Shown here: positions 9,684 to 17,856 of the stretch, in pieces
How positions within the stretch are numbered: the first letter of the stretch is position 1
How the letters are laid out: each line of letters begins with the position of its first letter
Assembly (NCBI GenBank): GCA_012269595.1
Contig: JAAXJX010000005.1
Span: 77,855 to 120,907 of the forward strand
DNA: 43,053 nt
Source: Planctomycetia bacterium
Lineage (GTDB): Bacteria > Planctomycetota > UBA8108 > UBA1146
Direction: 5' to 3'
The notes under the pieces: model-generated
What the model was told of the DNA's origin: nothing
What the model saw: the letters and a program-made list of their open reading frames with translations, nothing else
The model's database searches: none
Made by a program: the position numbers and the translations under genes

Positions 9684-10771
9684 GAAAGGACTCCCTGCCA
9701 TTTTCCGGAATCTGAAAGCAGTTCGTTCAGATCCTGTTCAAGAGTCGCCAAGAGTTCATCCGGACGATTCCTGCGAGAGTAAATCAGTAACAGTCTGGTA
9801 AAGGTGGAAGCCGTCCAGGTAGCCAAACGTTCTTTTTCAATATTTAAATCAGCCATCAACCCCGAGATCTCACGGGCACAAATTTCCCATGGGACAGGCA
9901 ATCCCTGGAGTGATCTCAAGCGCAGGTGAGCCAGAATATTTCCGGCGTCGAGGGCGGGATCGGAATTTGCCAATAGATCCAGATCCAAAAGAGTCATCTG
10001 GTCTTTCGAAACCAGAACCTGCTTGTCATGGAAATCCCTGTGACAGATCACTGAAGTAGCAGGAGGAAGTTGTTTCAATCGGTCGATCACTTCGGTCACG
10101 ATGGGATTCACTCCATTGGAAGGTTCCGCAAGGATCCGATGAAATACTTCATTGCGCTTTTCGAGGATGTCCACTTCATCCGAAACAGTGTGATCCGGTA
10201 ACTGGTCACTGGCAGTTGTCGTTCCCAAAAAACGAAGAATTCGGAGGATTGCCTCGATGTGTGAATCTTCCCACTTGCCTGATTTCCAGATGGAATTGAG
10301 ACTTTCTCCCGGAGCTGCTTCGACAATCAGTGTTTTTGTTTGGCTGTCCCAACTGGAGATTTGGGGAATTTGAATCGAATGTTTTGCTGCAGTGGTTTCA
10401 AGGTGCTTCCAGCGTTCAAGGACCTGCCGATCCTTACGGAAAACCTTTGCAAACTGCTGGTTTCCCAACCTGAAAATCGCTCTGCTTCCGAGTCTCCATG
10501 CCAGCAGTTCCACAGGAATCCCCTCAGAGATCCAACGACCTACCATCTCTGGTAATGCGGGCAGTCGTTTATCGGACATGGGATCCAGAGATTCGAGTTC
10601 ACCAGTTTCCGAGAGATGGTGCCAGTGGATGGCATTCTCACCGGATCCTCCATGAAGGCAGTACCATCCTCCCGATCGGGCCTCTTCGACCCTGAGCCAT
10701 GGCCCCCCCTGGGCGAGGGCAGAAGCAAGCGTTGGAGTCAGTTTCTGCGTCCATGGGAGTGAATCAGTCAT
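9680..10771 (-). CDS. APH-fold phosphotransferase (kinase-like), second of a pair
   Basis: A 363-residue protein of the aminoglycoside phosphotransferase/choline-kinase superfamily. The N-lobe has a possible nucleotide-binding Lys in QFAKVFRKD. The catalytic loop is CHRDFHDKQVLV, in which the usual HGDxxxxN Asn is replaced by Gln, and the metal site is LLDLDLL followed by DPALDAGNIL. The gene starts at an ATG with GGGAG seven bases upstream, three bases after the stop of the first APH-like gene, and ends in a four-base overlap with the outer-membrane barrel gene. In a glycosyltransferase/ABC exporter operon it more likely phosphorylates a sugar, glycolipid or lipid head group than an antibiotic. 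The substrate is unknown. Confidence 0.83.
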   Translation of the reverse strand: MTDSLPWTQKLTPTLASALAQGGPWLRVEEARSGGWYCLHGGSGENAIHWHHLSETGELESLDPMSDKRLPALPEMVGRWISEGIPVELLAWRLGSRAIFRLGNQQFAKVFRKDRQVLERWKHLETTAAKHSIQIPQISSWDSQTKTLIVEAAPGESLNSIWKSGKWEDSHIEAILRILRFLGTTTASDQLPDHTVSDEVDILEKRNEVFHRILAEPSNGVNPIVTEVIDRLKQLPPATSVICHRDFHDKQVLVSKDQMTLLDLDLLANSDPALDAGNILAHLRLRSLQGLPVPWEICAREISGLMADLNIEKERLATWTASTFTRLLLIYSRRNRPDELLATLEQDLNELLSDSGKWQGVLS

Positions 10772-10774
10772 GTC

Positions 10775-12097
10775 TCAACTCCCGCCTTTTTTCAAAAGCA
10801 TTTCACAGTGACTGACAGTTTCCTGCATCTCATTGATCCAATATGGAGAAAGTGATCTGAAGGGTTCAAAGGCGCGTCGCAAACAAGCGATCAATCTGCC
10901 AACCAGTATTTCCTGACTCGAAATTTCCCTTGGAGTTGACCGTTGATAGCTCTCCAAAAGAAGTTTGGCGAGGTGTTCTGATTTTCCGAGATTTGACAGG
11001 TCTTCCATTACAGAGCCAAGGTCCATACAAGCATACCCACGACCCGCCCGATCGAAATCGAGAAGGTAGGGGGCATCATCGGTCAGCAGTATCTGTTTCA
11101 GGTGCAGGTCACCATGGGCCAGTACTGATGGAACGAGATTCAACGTTGGCACCAAAGTCTTGATCTGATTGGCCAGTGTCAAAAAGTCAAACCTGTATTC
11201 CGGCAGCATTTCACCCAGATCTTCCGCCGTTTTCTCAATTTCTTTGGCAAGAATTTGAGGTGGACTGTGAGTGCTGATTTCCAGAGGAATTTGGTGGAAC
11301 TCGCTGAGTGCTTTGCCGATTTTCTGAATCACTTCTCCAATATCTGGAGAATCAAGATTCGGATGCTGACCTTCAACCCACTCATGACCAAAGATGTTCA
11401 TCGCGGGAGAGGTCCCCAAAAATCGTGGAGTTTGAAAGTTTTTACAGTTTTCAGTCGCGTGGGAGATGGAAAGAGCAAGATTTCGGGACCTGGAAATTGA
11501 TACTCTGTTTTCGACTTTCAAGTGCAACATTTTTCGAACCTTCAGGTCTTCCTGAAGATTTCTCAATTTGATTTTTGTTCTCAGGACAGCTCTTCGGCCT
11601 GGTTTGTATGCCACCAACTTGTGCCTCGTCAGGCTCCTCTGAAGCCGCCAATGATCGTATGTGATCGTGCCCAGCATCGGTTCAATGAGCCTTCTGAAGC
11701 GACTGGGTTCAAAGATTCGGCGTAATTGGGGGATCTCCTCATCCCCGGGAAATGGCAAACCTACAGCAAAAGCTTCAGCATCGAGGAAAGGTTCGAAATC
11801 TCCCTTTGAACTGGAAAGGTTTTTGGAAAGGAGCTTGGAATGGAATATCTCGGCTGCTTCAAGGTTTGAAAACAAACGGAGGTTCATTCCCTGTGGTGCT
11901 GTCTCCGCGGTGCCTTCAACAGGGCCGCGGATGAACAATCTGCAGGATTCCGCCTTATTGCGAATGTAGGTAACGGAACTGTTTAGGTCGGGGACTTCGA
12001 AAACCCAACCTTTCTTTTCCCATATCGACCAGAGATTTCCTGAAACCAGTGCATCCAATGCCGGCGGTGAGTACGACGGAAGTGGGAAGTGGCTCAT
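10775..12097 (-). CDS. APH-fold phosphotransferase (kinase-like), first of a pair
   Basis: A 440-residue protein whose C-terminal half carries the APH catalytic loop VLAHGDLHLKQILL and metal-binding LLDFDRAGRGYACMDLGSV. As in its neighbour, Gln takes the place of the usual Asn eight residues into the loop. The N-terminal third (about residues 1-130) does not look like a standard N-lobe; a Lys/Arg-rich stretch near 155-200 (LVAYKPGRRAVLRTKIKLR) may be the nucleotide-binding strand region. It starts at an ATG that overlaps the ABC gene stop as ATGA with GGGAGGTG before it, so it is translationally coupled to the exporter. The two APH genes are only distantly similar outside the motifs. Sugar, lipid or glycolipid kinase activity is inferred from context only. 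Confidence 0.83.
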   Translation of the reverse strand: MSHFPLPSYSPPALDALVSGNLWSIWEKKGWVFEVPDLNSSVTYIRNKAESCRLFIRGPVEGTAETAPQGMNLRLFSNLEAAEIFHSKLLSKNLSSSKGDFEPFLDAEAFAVGLPFPGDEEIPQLRRIFEPSRFRRLIEPMLGTITYDHWRLQRSLTRHKLVAYKPGRRAVLRTKIKLRNLQEDLKVRKMLHLKVENRVSISRSRNLALSISHATENCKNFQTPRFLGTSPAMNIFGHEWVEGQHPNLDSPDIGEVIQKIGKALSEFHQIPLEISTHSPPQILAKEIEKTAEDLGEMLPEYRFDFLTLANQIKTLVPTLNLVPSVLAHGDLHLKQILLTDDAPYLLDFDRAGRGYACMDLGSVMEDLSNLGKSEHLAKLLLESYQRSTPREISSQEILVGRLIACLRRAFEPFRSLSPYWINEMQETVSHCEMLLKKGGS

Positions 12098-13914
12098 GAT
12101 ACACCTCCCGGGGCTCCCGGCAGGATTCTTCGATTGATCTTGCCGTCCTGCATTTCAATTCGAGAATGAAAACTGCGTTCCAGATCTTCATCATGGGTGA
12201 TGATCAACAATGTTTTTCCAACGAAGTCATCTGTCAGCATTTGTTGGATTTGACGTCTGCTTTCAGGATCGATCGCTGTGGTAGGCTCATCAAGAATGAC
12301 GATGGACGAGTCCCTGAGTAACGCAGTACTGAGAGTCAAACGCCGCTTTTCGCCACCAGAGAGATCTTGTCCACCTTCCGTCATTTCCCGATCCAAACCG
12401 TCCGGATCGTCAATGATGAAATCGCAGCGTGCTCTTCTCAGTGCATCAAGCATTTGTTCGTCAGAAGCCTCGGGCTTGTGAAATTGCAAATGTTCTCTGA
12501 CAGTTCCAGAAAGAATAAAACTTTCCTGAAGCACGATCGACAACTGCTCTCGCATACTCCGGATAGTCCAGTTTTTGATGGGGGTTCCATCTATGGATAT
12601 TTGCCCGGAGTCTGGTTCAAAGAGTCGAAGGAGAAGTGCTGTGAGGGTGCTTTTTCCTGCTCCGTTCGGGCCAGTCAATACAACGTGTTCACCTGAGGAG
12701 ATTTCGAGGTTCAATCCATCGAAGACCCTGCGATTTGCCTTTGAAACATTTCCACCATTCTCACCTTCGATTTCTTCAGGAGAGGAATGGTAGGAGAAAG
12801 ATACGTTTTCGAATCGTATATGACCCAGTAGACGCGGGGCTTCTTCGGCCTCGGGATCATCTTTCTCCTCGGGGTGGATTGTCAGAATCTCTGAAATTCG
12901 GTCAGCACAAGCAGCGGCCTTGCCGATCTTTCCGGAGAGTCGTGCCGCTTTGCGTAGTGGTTTTTGCAGTGACCGTACATAAGAGATAAACACCAAGAGG
13001 TCTCCGGGTGTCATTCCAGAACCGATGAGAACCCGATATGCCCCGGCAAGCAAAACGAGGGACAGTCCGCCAGCAAAGATCAATTCCGTCCAGCGAGACA
13101 GGGCTGCCTGAAGTCGAGTGGCCTTTACCCCCTGACGAAGGGATGAACGGTTCTTTCGGGCAAACTTTCTGACAACTTCGTCTTCTCTGCCCAGGCTCTT
13201 GATGAGTTTGAGAGAAGTGAGCCCCTCGCCTGTGGTAAATGCAATATCTCCTTCATGCTCTCTCTGTTTTTTGGCAACCTTGGTGATCTTTACGCTGAAT
13301 ATCCGGGAAAGAACCGCAATCAACAGAAGGACTACCAGCGAAACAAGAGACAACTGCCAATCGATCAATCCCATCAGGGCCAGTGTTGCCAGAGCTTGAA
13401 CCACTCTGCCTGCAAAGTCGACGAGCTCAGTGGAAAGCACATCCCGAAGCATGGGGACATCGCCGGTGATTCGTACCAACAGATCACCGAGTTTTTGATC
13501 ACGATGAAACTTGAGCGAAAGCAAGAGCAAGTGTGAGTAAACACGCTTTCTCAGTTTCATGATCATTCTTTGACCGGCCACAGCACTGGTAACAGTCCGT
13601 ACATATCCTGCGATCCCCTGTCCCACTGCGATCAGAAGTACAGCAAGACTGACAAATGCAAGGAATTGAAGCGGTTGTTGGGCGGGCCACTGGGGATCGA
13701 TGAAGGGAAGGGTGTCAGAGTTTTCAGGTATCAGCAATCCGTCGAAGATGAACTTGACGGGCCAGGGCGCCAACAAAGCGAAGCCGATTTCAAAAATGAG
13801 AGCAAAGGCGGATGCCCCCAAAAGAGGAGCCTGTGCTTTGAGAAGGTCGCCATGTTTTCCAGTGACGGTCCTCCAGTCATGGAGTCCCTTTTTCAGAACC
13901 TTGGCAGAGCTCAT
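12094..13914 (-). CDS. ABC exporter, fused permease and ATPase (MsbA/lipid-flippase type)
   Basis: A 606-residue half-transporter. The first 330 residues hold about six membrane segments, among them FALIFEIGFALLAPWPVKF, a second near residue 80 and a hydrophobic pair around 175-205, in the layout of a type IV exporter. The ATPase half has Walker A GPNGAGKST (Lys421), a Q-loop in SIVLQESFI, signature LSGGEKRRLTLS, Walker B SIVILDEP and the switch His in IITHDED. It overlaps the preceding glycosyltransferase and the following APH-like gene by four bases each. As a homodimer it would flip a lipid, glycolipid or lipid-linked sugar across the inner membrane. The MsbA-like exporter subfamily is shared with drug and peptide exporters, so the lipid substrate rests on the neighbouring genes. 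Confidence 0.9.
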   Translation of the reverse strand: MSSAKVLKKGLHDWRTVTGKHGDLLKAQAPLLGASAFALIFEIGFALLAPWPVKFIFDGLLIPENSDTLPFIDPQWPAQQPLQFLAFVSLAVLLIAVGQGIAGYVRTVTSAVAGQRMIMKLRKRVYSHLLLLSLKFHRDQKLGDLLVRITGDVPMLRDVLSTELVDFAGRVVQALATLALMGLIDWQLSLVSLVVLLLIAVLSRIFSVKITKVAKKQREHEGDIAFTTGEGLTSLKLIKSLGREDEVVRKFARKNRSSLRQGVKATRLQAALSRWTELIFAGGLSLVLLAGAYRVLIGSGMTPGDLLVFISYVRSLQKPLRKAARLSGKIGKAAACADRISEILTIHPEEKDDPEAEEAPRLLGHIRFENVSFSYHSSPEEIEGENGGNVSKANRRVFDGLNLEISSGEHVVLTGPNGAGKSTLTALLLRLFEPDSGQISIDGTPIKNWTIRSMREQLSIVLQESFILSGTVREHLQFHKPEASDEQMLDALRRARCDFIIDDPDGLDREMTEGGQDLSGGEKRRLTLSTALLRDSSIVILDEPTTAIDPESRRQIQQMLTDDFVGKTLLIITHDEDLERSFHSRIEMQDGKINRRILPGAPGGVS

Positions 13915-15068
13915 CGAACCGACTCCACCGCTGCGAGGATTTGTTGGGCTCGCATTTGCCAGGTGGCATTTTCAAGAACCCATTTTCTGCACAGGTCGCC
14001 CGCATTCGGTTCCACTTTCAACCTGGATAATTCTTTCTTTATACCCTCTGCGAACATGCGGGTATCGCCAGAGTCAGCCAGTGTTCCCCTGCCGTCGACA
14101 ACGAGATCTCCGATTTGGCCACGGTTTGTGGCAACAACCGGCATTCCACAACTGAAGTATTCGTAGATTTTCAACGGCGAAAACCAGAACTCTTCCATCT
14201 CCGGATAGGGTGCTACTCCCAGGTTACAATGTCCGAGCCATTCCCCGACCGCTGAGTGGGGGATACTTCCTGTGAAGTGCACGCGATCCATCAATCCTTT
14301 TTGTTGGACATTCACCTCAAATGCAGGCTTCTCGGGACCGTCTCCAATACAGAGAAGGTGAGCGTCCGAGCCCAAATCCTTGACGAGATATTCAAAGGAG
14401 GTCAGCAGATCCTGGATTCCGTGCCATGGTCTGAAGGTCCCGGTGAAACCAATCAGGGGAATGTTGTCAGGTGGCAATGAGTCGGGACGTTTTGTCGCAG
14501 AGGGTTTGAACACATCCTGGTCGACACCATTTGGGACGAGGATCACACCCTCGTGGTGGCCTCTTTCAGAGACTACCCAGTCCTGGATCTCTTTCGAAAC
14601 ACAGACGACCACATCTGCTTCCCTGAGAAGCAGGCGAGACAGGCCTGTGGCCAGATTCTCATTGGCGAGTTGTCTGTATTTTTTTGATTCCAGAGCAAGA
14701 GGACTGTTGACCTCCAATACGAAGGGAACTTGATGTTTCCTTGCCAGATAAAGGCCTCCCGGGTGCCAGAGACTGTATCGCTCATAAACGAAATCATGGA
14801 CCTCGTCGATGTTGTCCAGTCTGGCGAGAAAGAGTCGACTTTCTCTCTCTTCAATCGATTTGTGCTTTTTACGGGGGGGGAGTTCCATGGCATGAATCGG
14901 TATCGTGCCAAGTTTTTCTCCTTCTGGCCGAATCGTATAAAGATCTCCTCCCAAGCCAAGCTGGCTGAACGCCTTGCAAATGGAAGCCACATGAATGCTG
15001 GCTCCCTTTTGCCCGGGGACAGGAATCCCCGGATCAGCGCATATATAGGAGAAGTTCTTCAGTTTCAT
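13911..15068 (-). CDS. Glycosyltransferase family 4 protein (GT-B fold)
   Basis: A 385-residue GT4-type glycosyltransferase. The acceptor-side N-terminal domain has a Gly-rich loop PVPGQKGASIHV at residues 16-27. The donor-side C-terminal domain starts near IGFTGTFRPWHGIQDLL and carries CIGDGPE, VHFTGSIPHSAVGEWL and the retaining GT4 EX7E-type motif SPLKIYEYFSCGMPVVAT. The ATG at 15068 has GGGGGT eight bases upstream, and the end overlaps the ABC gene as ATGA. It is cytoplasmic or membrane-associated and adds one sugar from an activated donor to the growing product. Donor and acceptor are unknown. Codons around residue 63-65 contain an eight-base homopolymer, noted separately. Confidence 0.9.
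   Translation of the reverse strand: MKLKNFSYICADPGIPVPGQKGASIHVASICKAFSQLGLGGDLYTIRPEGEKLGTIPIHAMELPPRKKHKSIEERESRLFLARLDNIDEVHDFVYERYSLWHPGGLYLARKHQVPFVLEVNSPLALESKKYRQLANENLATGLSRLLLREADVVVCVSKEIQDWVVSERGHHEGVILVPNGVDQDVFKPSATKRPDSLPPDNIPLIGFTGTFRPWHGIQDLLTSFEYLVKDLGSDAHLLCIGDGPEKPAFEVNVQQKGLMDRVHFTGSIPHSAVGEWLGHCNLGVAPYPEMEEFWFSPLKIYEYFSCGMPVVATNRGQIGDLVVDGRGTLADSGDTRMFAEGIKKELSRLKVEPNAGDLCRKWVLENATWQMRAQQILAAVESVR
14873..14880. repeat. Homopolymeric G8 tract inside a glycosyltransferase gene
   Basis: Eight consecutive G on the plus strand (C8 in the coding strand) fall within ELPPRKK codons early in the GT4 gene. Tracts of this kind can slip during replication and shift the frame, which would switch the enzyme off. 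Eight bases is near the low end for real phase variation, so this is only a possible site. Confidence 0.6.
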
Positions 15069-15074
15069 CCCTGG

Positions 15075-16337
15075 TTACCCCCGACGAGCGCTGGTCTCAA
15101 AGTGGGATTTGAGGGTTGCAACGTTGGTTGAAAGATTAAAGAGGTTTTCTGCCCTGCTTCTTGCGGATCCGATTTTCCATTCTTTCGAATCCACACGGCT
15201 TTTCAGTGATTTGATCCCATCTGCGAGAGCTCTGGCGTCACCCGGTTCGACCAATTCTCCCGTTCCTTCCGCAAGAATTTCGGGGCAACCGGTCAAGGTT
15301 GTTGAAACCGCAGGAAGGTCCAATGCCAGAGCTTCCAGAAGTACAGTGGGGAGAGCGTCCATATTTCCATCTGCATCCGGAATACATGCCAAGGCCATCA
15401 TTGTTGCTTCGGAGCAGTGTCGCCTGACTTCTTCTATGGGGAGTGCGCCAAGAAATCGGACTTTGTCATTCAATCCAAGTCTTTGATTCATCTGGTGAAG
15501 TTTTTCCTGATCGTCACCATCTCCAATAATGTCGACTTGAAGATCCATTCCCTCTTCAGAGAGAAGCTTGATGGCTTGCAGGAGAATGTCGAAACCTTTC
15601 TTGGGTACAAGGCGGCCGACACTGATTATTTTTGTTGGCTCTGCATTGAGGGGGCTTCGGTCGGTTGGAACTTCAAAGAAATCCATGTTGATTCCGTTGT
15701 AGAGTCGTTTGACCTTTGCTGCATCGATACCGGGGGTGTGATCCAGAATGTATTGACGATTGAAATCACTCACTGTGATGGCAAATGCGGAATGATCGGT
15801 CAGCTCTCTAAACAGGTTTCTGTTGACAGTTTCACGAAAGATATCCTTCGCATGGCACGTAAAGGAGAAGGGAATGTCGTAGAGAAGATTGACCAATGCT
15901 GCCATGCGTGTCGAAATCGTGGCGAAGTGTGCATGAAAGTGTTGCACACCGCGCACGCGAGCTTCAGCGCCGATGTAAACCGCTCTCAGCAGCATATCCA
16001 ATTCTTTTGGAATAGAGTGTTCTCGAAGAAAGTCGACAGCAAGTTGCCAGCGTTCCATGCTTGGAACGATACCCGGCGGAAACTTGGATATCTTGTCCCA
16101 ATAGCTCTCAGGCTTTTCTCTGAGAACGTATTCAATGGTCAGTTTCAGCTCACTGAGACTGCCATGAAATCGACCATCACCAGGCGCCATCAAACTGAAG
16201 ACTTCGACTTCTACTCCCTGTCTCTCCAGTTCGAGAATTTCATTGAGAATGAAGGTCTCAGAGAGCCTTGGAAACATCTTCAGGATGTATCCAACCTTGA
16301 GAGGCTGGTCATGCTCTGAGGAGGGTGTCATTGACAT
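15075..16337 (-). CDS. Glycosyltransferase family 4 protein (colanic-acid-type)
   Basis: A 420-residue GT4 enzyme. The N-terminal half has VGYILKMFPRLSETFILNEI, the opening seen in WcaL/colanic-acid-type glycosyltransferases, and GVQHFHAHFAT near residue 134, also typical of that group. The donor domain has ISVGRLVPKKGFDILLQA, DIIGDGDD, VRFLGALPIEEVR and the EX7E-like motif DALPTVLLEALALDLPAVST. The ATG at 16337 overlaps the end of the upstream glycosyltransferase by 29 bases; a second ATG two codons later (16331) is equally possible. A purine-rich GGAAAGAAGAAG precedes both. It probably makes the second sugar transfer of the pathway. The sugar specificity cannot be told. Confidence 0.9.
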   Translation of the reverse strand: MSMTPSSEHDQPLKVGYILKMFPRLSETFILNEILELERQGVEVEVFSLMAPGDGRFHGSLSELKLTIEYVLREKPESYWDKISKFPPGIVPSMERWQLAVDFLREHSIPKELDMLLRAVYIGAEARVRGVQHFHAHFATISTRMAALVNLLYDIPFSFTCHAKDIFRETVNRNLFRELTDHSAFAITVSDFNRQYILDHTPGIDAAKVKRLYNGINMDFFEVPTDRSPLNAEPTKIISVGRLVPKKGFDILLQAIKLLSEEGMDLQVDIIGDGDDQEKLHQMNQRLGLNDKVRFLGALPIEEVRRHCSEATMMALACIPDADGNMDALPTVLLEALALDLPAVSTTLTGCPEILAEGTGELVEPGDARALADGIKSLKSRVDSKEWKIGSARSRAENLFNLSTNVATLKSHFETSARRG

Positions 16338-17592
16338 CTTCTTCTTCTTTCCTTTTTCGGATCATGGTCGAAAGGATCTCATCAACTCTGGACAAAAAGT
16401 TGCCGATTCCGTCCATGTTGAGCCCCAATTCGTCCACGGTTTTCAAATGAGGGGATTCAAGACCTGTTTCGATGGCTTCGATCAGTTTTTCAGAGGTCAA
16501 TTCATCTGGGTGGATCATGTTGATCAAACCCTTTTGAGAAAACTTCTGGGCCCTGATCCACTGTTCTTTTCTGGGGGAAACCCTGGGAATAATGATTGTG
16601 GGCTTGCGAACAGCAATCGCTTCTAGGGTCGCATTGTAGCCACCCATGGAGACGATGACGTCAGCGGCCCTCAGATGATCTTCGAGGTTGGTTGTGAATC
16701 GTAAAATCTCGATGTTATTGAACTGGTGGAATCGATCGATCAGATTTCTTGCAGTGACCCTGTTCAGATGGGGTCCTGTCACCAGGGTTCCCACATACTT
16801 GTTTGGGAAACTGCTCAGGGCTTGAAGAAAGGTTTCTCCGAGCGGATCTCCATCCTCACCGCCTCCAGCAACACAGACTATTTTCTTTTGGGAACTTCTT
16901 CTTAGTGTGAGGGAATCGATGAAATCTGTATGCAGTTTGGAAAGACTGATCCGCTTCAGGTAGCCGAGGTATTCGATTCGTTGATTCGTAGTCTCGCTCA
17001 AATGGTAGAGCTTGCCCAAATCAAAGACGTCTTTACTTCCATAAACCCAAATGTGGTCATAGAGAGATTCGACAAGGAGATTGGCCCCGGATTTTTTCCA
17101 GGACTTTCGTACTGTTTCACTTTCATCGATGATATCGCGTAACCCTATTGCGATCCGCGTTCCACGGGATTTCAGATCCGGTAGAAGTGGAATCAGCTCT
17201 CCACTCAATCCCGTTGGCACGTGGTCTACAATGAGAAGGTCGGGGTCGAAGGCGAGGATTTCCTTGCGAAGTTTGTCTCGTCGGCGACAGAATGCGGTAA
17301 GAGTATCGATTTGTGGATTTCGGGGGATGTACTCACCGGAAGAATCCTTGGTCATCGGTTCCATCACAGCGACACGGGTCCGAACAGGCAACTTGAAGAA
17401 TGTGGCCTTTGCAGAACCGGTAATCAGCAGGATTTCGACATTTTCGAGATGTTCCTGTATGCGCGAGGCGAGCAGCAGGCAGCGGCGAAAATGCCCCAGT
17501 CCAAACCCATCATGGCTGTAAAAAGCCACCCTTCGGAGGGGTTTGGATGGGATATTCCCTGAAGCAGAGGAATCACTCATAGCCGCGGTCAT
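16309..17592 (-). CDS. GT28/MurG-like glycosyltransferase (COG4671-type), first gene of operon
   Basis: A 427-residue GT-B glycosyltransferase resembling the COG4671 group and, more distantly, MurG. Its N-terminal Gly-rich loop is YSHDGFGLGHFRRCLLLA. The C-terminal donor site has CVAGGGEDGDPLG, TLVTGPH and SMGGYNATLEAIAVRKPTIIIPR, the pattern used by GT28 enzymes to hold a nucleotide sugar. The ATG at 17592 is chosen with a weak GGA seven bases upstream; a TTG at 17616 and an ATG at 17580 are alternatives. It is the first gene of the long operon and lies about 35 bases downstream of the transcription start predicted from the sigma-54-type promoter at 17638-17652. Its role is probably the first or an early glycosylation; acceptor unknown. 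Confidence 0.85.
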   Translation of the reverse strand: MTAAMSDSSASGNIPSKPLRRVAFYSHDGFGLGHFRRCLLLASRIQEHLENVEILLITGSAKATFFKLPVRTRVAVMEPMTKDSSGEYIPRNPQIDTLTAFCRRRDKLRKEILAFDPDLLIVDHVPTGLSGELIPLLPDLKSRGTRIAIGLRDIIDESETVRKSWKKSGANLLVESLYDHIWVYGSKDVFDLGKLYHLSETTNQRIEYLGYLKRISLSKLHTDFIDSLTLRRSSQKKIVCVAGGGEDGDPLGETFLQALSSFPNKYVGTLVTGPHLNRVTARNLIDRFHQFNNIEILRFTTNLEDHLRAADVIVSMGGYNATLEAIAVRKPTIIIPRVSPRKEQWIRAQKFSQKGLINMIHPDELTSEKLIEAIETGLESPHLKTVDELGLNMDGIGNFLSRVDEILSTMIRKRKEEEDVNDTLLRA

Positions 17593-17637
17593 GAATTGTC
17601 CAATCGAGGTATTCAAATGAGTACATTCGATTACTTC

Positions 17638-17652
17638 GCAAATATGAGTCCA
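17638..17652 (-). promoter_or_regulatory. Candidate sigma-54 (-24/-12) promoter for the glycosyltransferase operon
   Basis: On the minus strand the sequence TGGACTCATATTTGC has the invariant GG and GC separated by exactly ten bases, and a good TTTGC at -12. The -24 element matches only TGG of TGGCAC, so the match is moderate. The predicted start near 17627 lies 35 bases before the ATG at 17592. An NtrC-type activator gene is next door and a palindrome lies about 150 bases upstream, as sigma-54 promoters need. Confidence 0.55.
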
Positions 17653-17764
17653 TAAGTTTTCAGCATGGGAAGTATATCCCCGGGGACTGGGCGGAATTCT
17701 GTAAAGTGTTTAATGGTAATGGCTTATGTTGTGTTTTATAGGTGTGGGTTGAAGGGTGGGGGCG

Positions 17765-17796
17765 TTTCCATGTGGCTATTTTTAGCCACATGGAAA
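17765..17796. promoter_or_regulatory. Perfect 14-bp-arm palindrome, candidate activator binding site
   Basis: TTTCCATGTGGCTA, TTTT, TAGCCACATGGAAA is a perfect inverted repeat with a four-base spacer. It lies 61 bases past the stop of the NtrC-type regulator gene and about 150 bases upstream of the predicted sigma-54 start. No T-run follows it on either strand, which argues against a terminator. Its core TGTGGC-N8-GCCACA has the size and symmetry expected of a Fis-type helix-turn-helix dimer site. Confidence 0.6.
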
Positions 17797-17819
17797 ATCG
17801 AATCCGAAAGGTGGTCGTA

Positions 17820-17849
17820 TTTGGCCAGCAGGGGCGACATATAGCCAAA
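17820..17849. promoter_or_regulatory. Second, looser TTTGGC/GCCAAA dyad near the palindrome
   Basis: TTTGGC at 17820-17825 and GCCAAA at 17844-17849 form an inverted pair with an 18-base spacer. The half-sites share GGC/GCC and the TAGCCA run with the strong palindrome 25 bases away. Enhancer-binding proteins often use two sites, but this one is weak and could be chance. Confidence 0.3.
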
Positions 17850-17856
17850 AATCTGA

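Noticed and set aside
9680-12097. Antibiotic-resistance aminoglycoside kinases
   Set aside because: Only the superfamily fold is supported. The loops deviate from resistance enzymes, and the genes are embedded in a biosynthetic and export operon.
15417-16319. A 300-codon open frame on the plus strand
   Set aside because: It lies opposite a clear GT4 glycosyltransferase, has no ribosome site and no recognisable domain. Long antisense frames are common where third codon positions are GC-rich.
17765-17796. Reading the palindrome as a transcription terminator of the regulator gene
   Set aside because: The T-run is in the loop, not after the stem, and the sequence following on the minus strand is C-rich. 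A binding site fits better.
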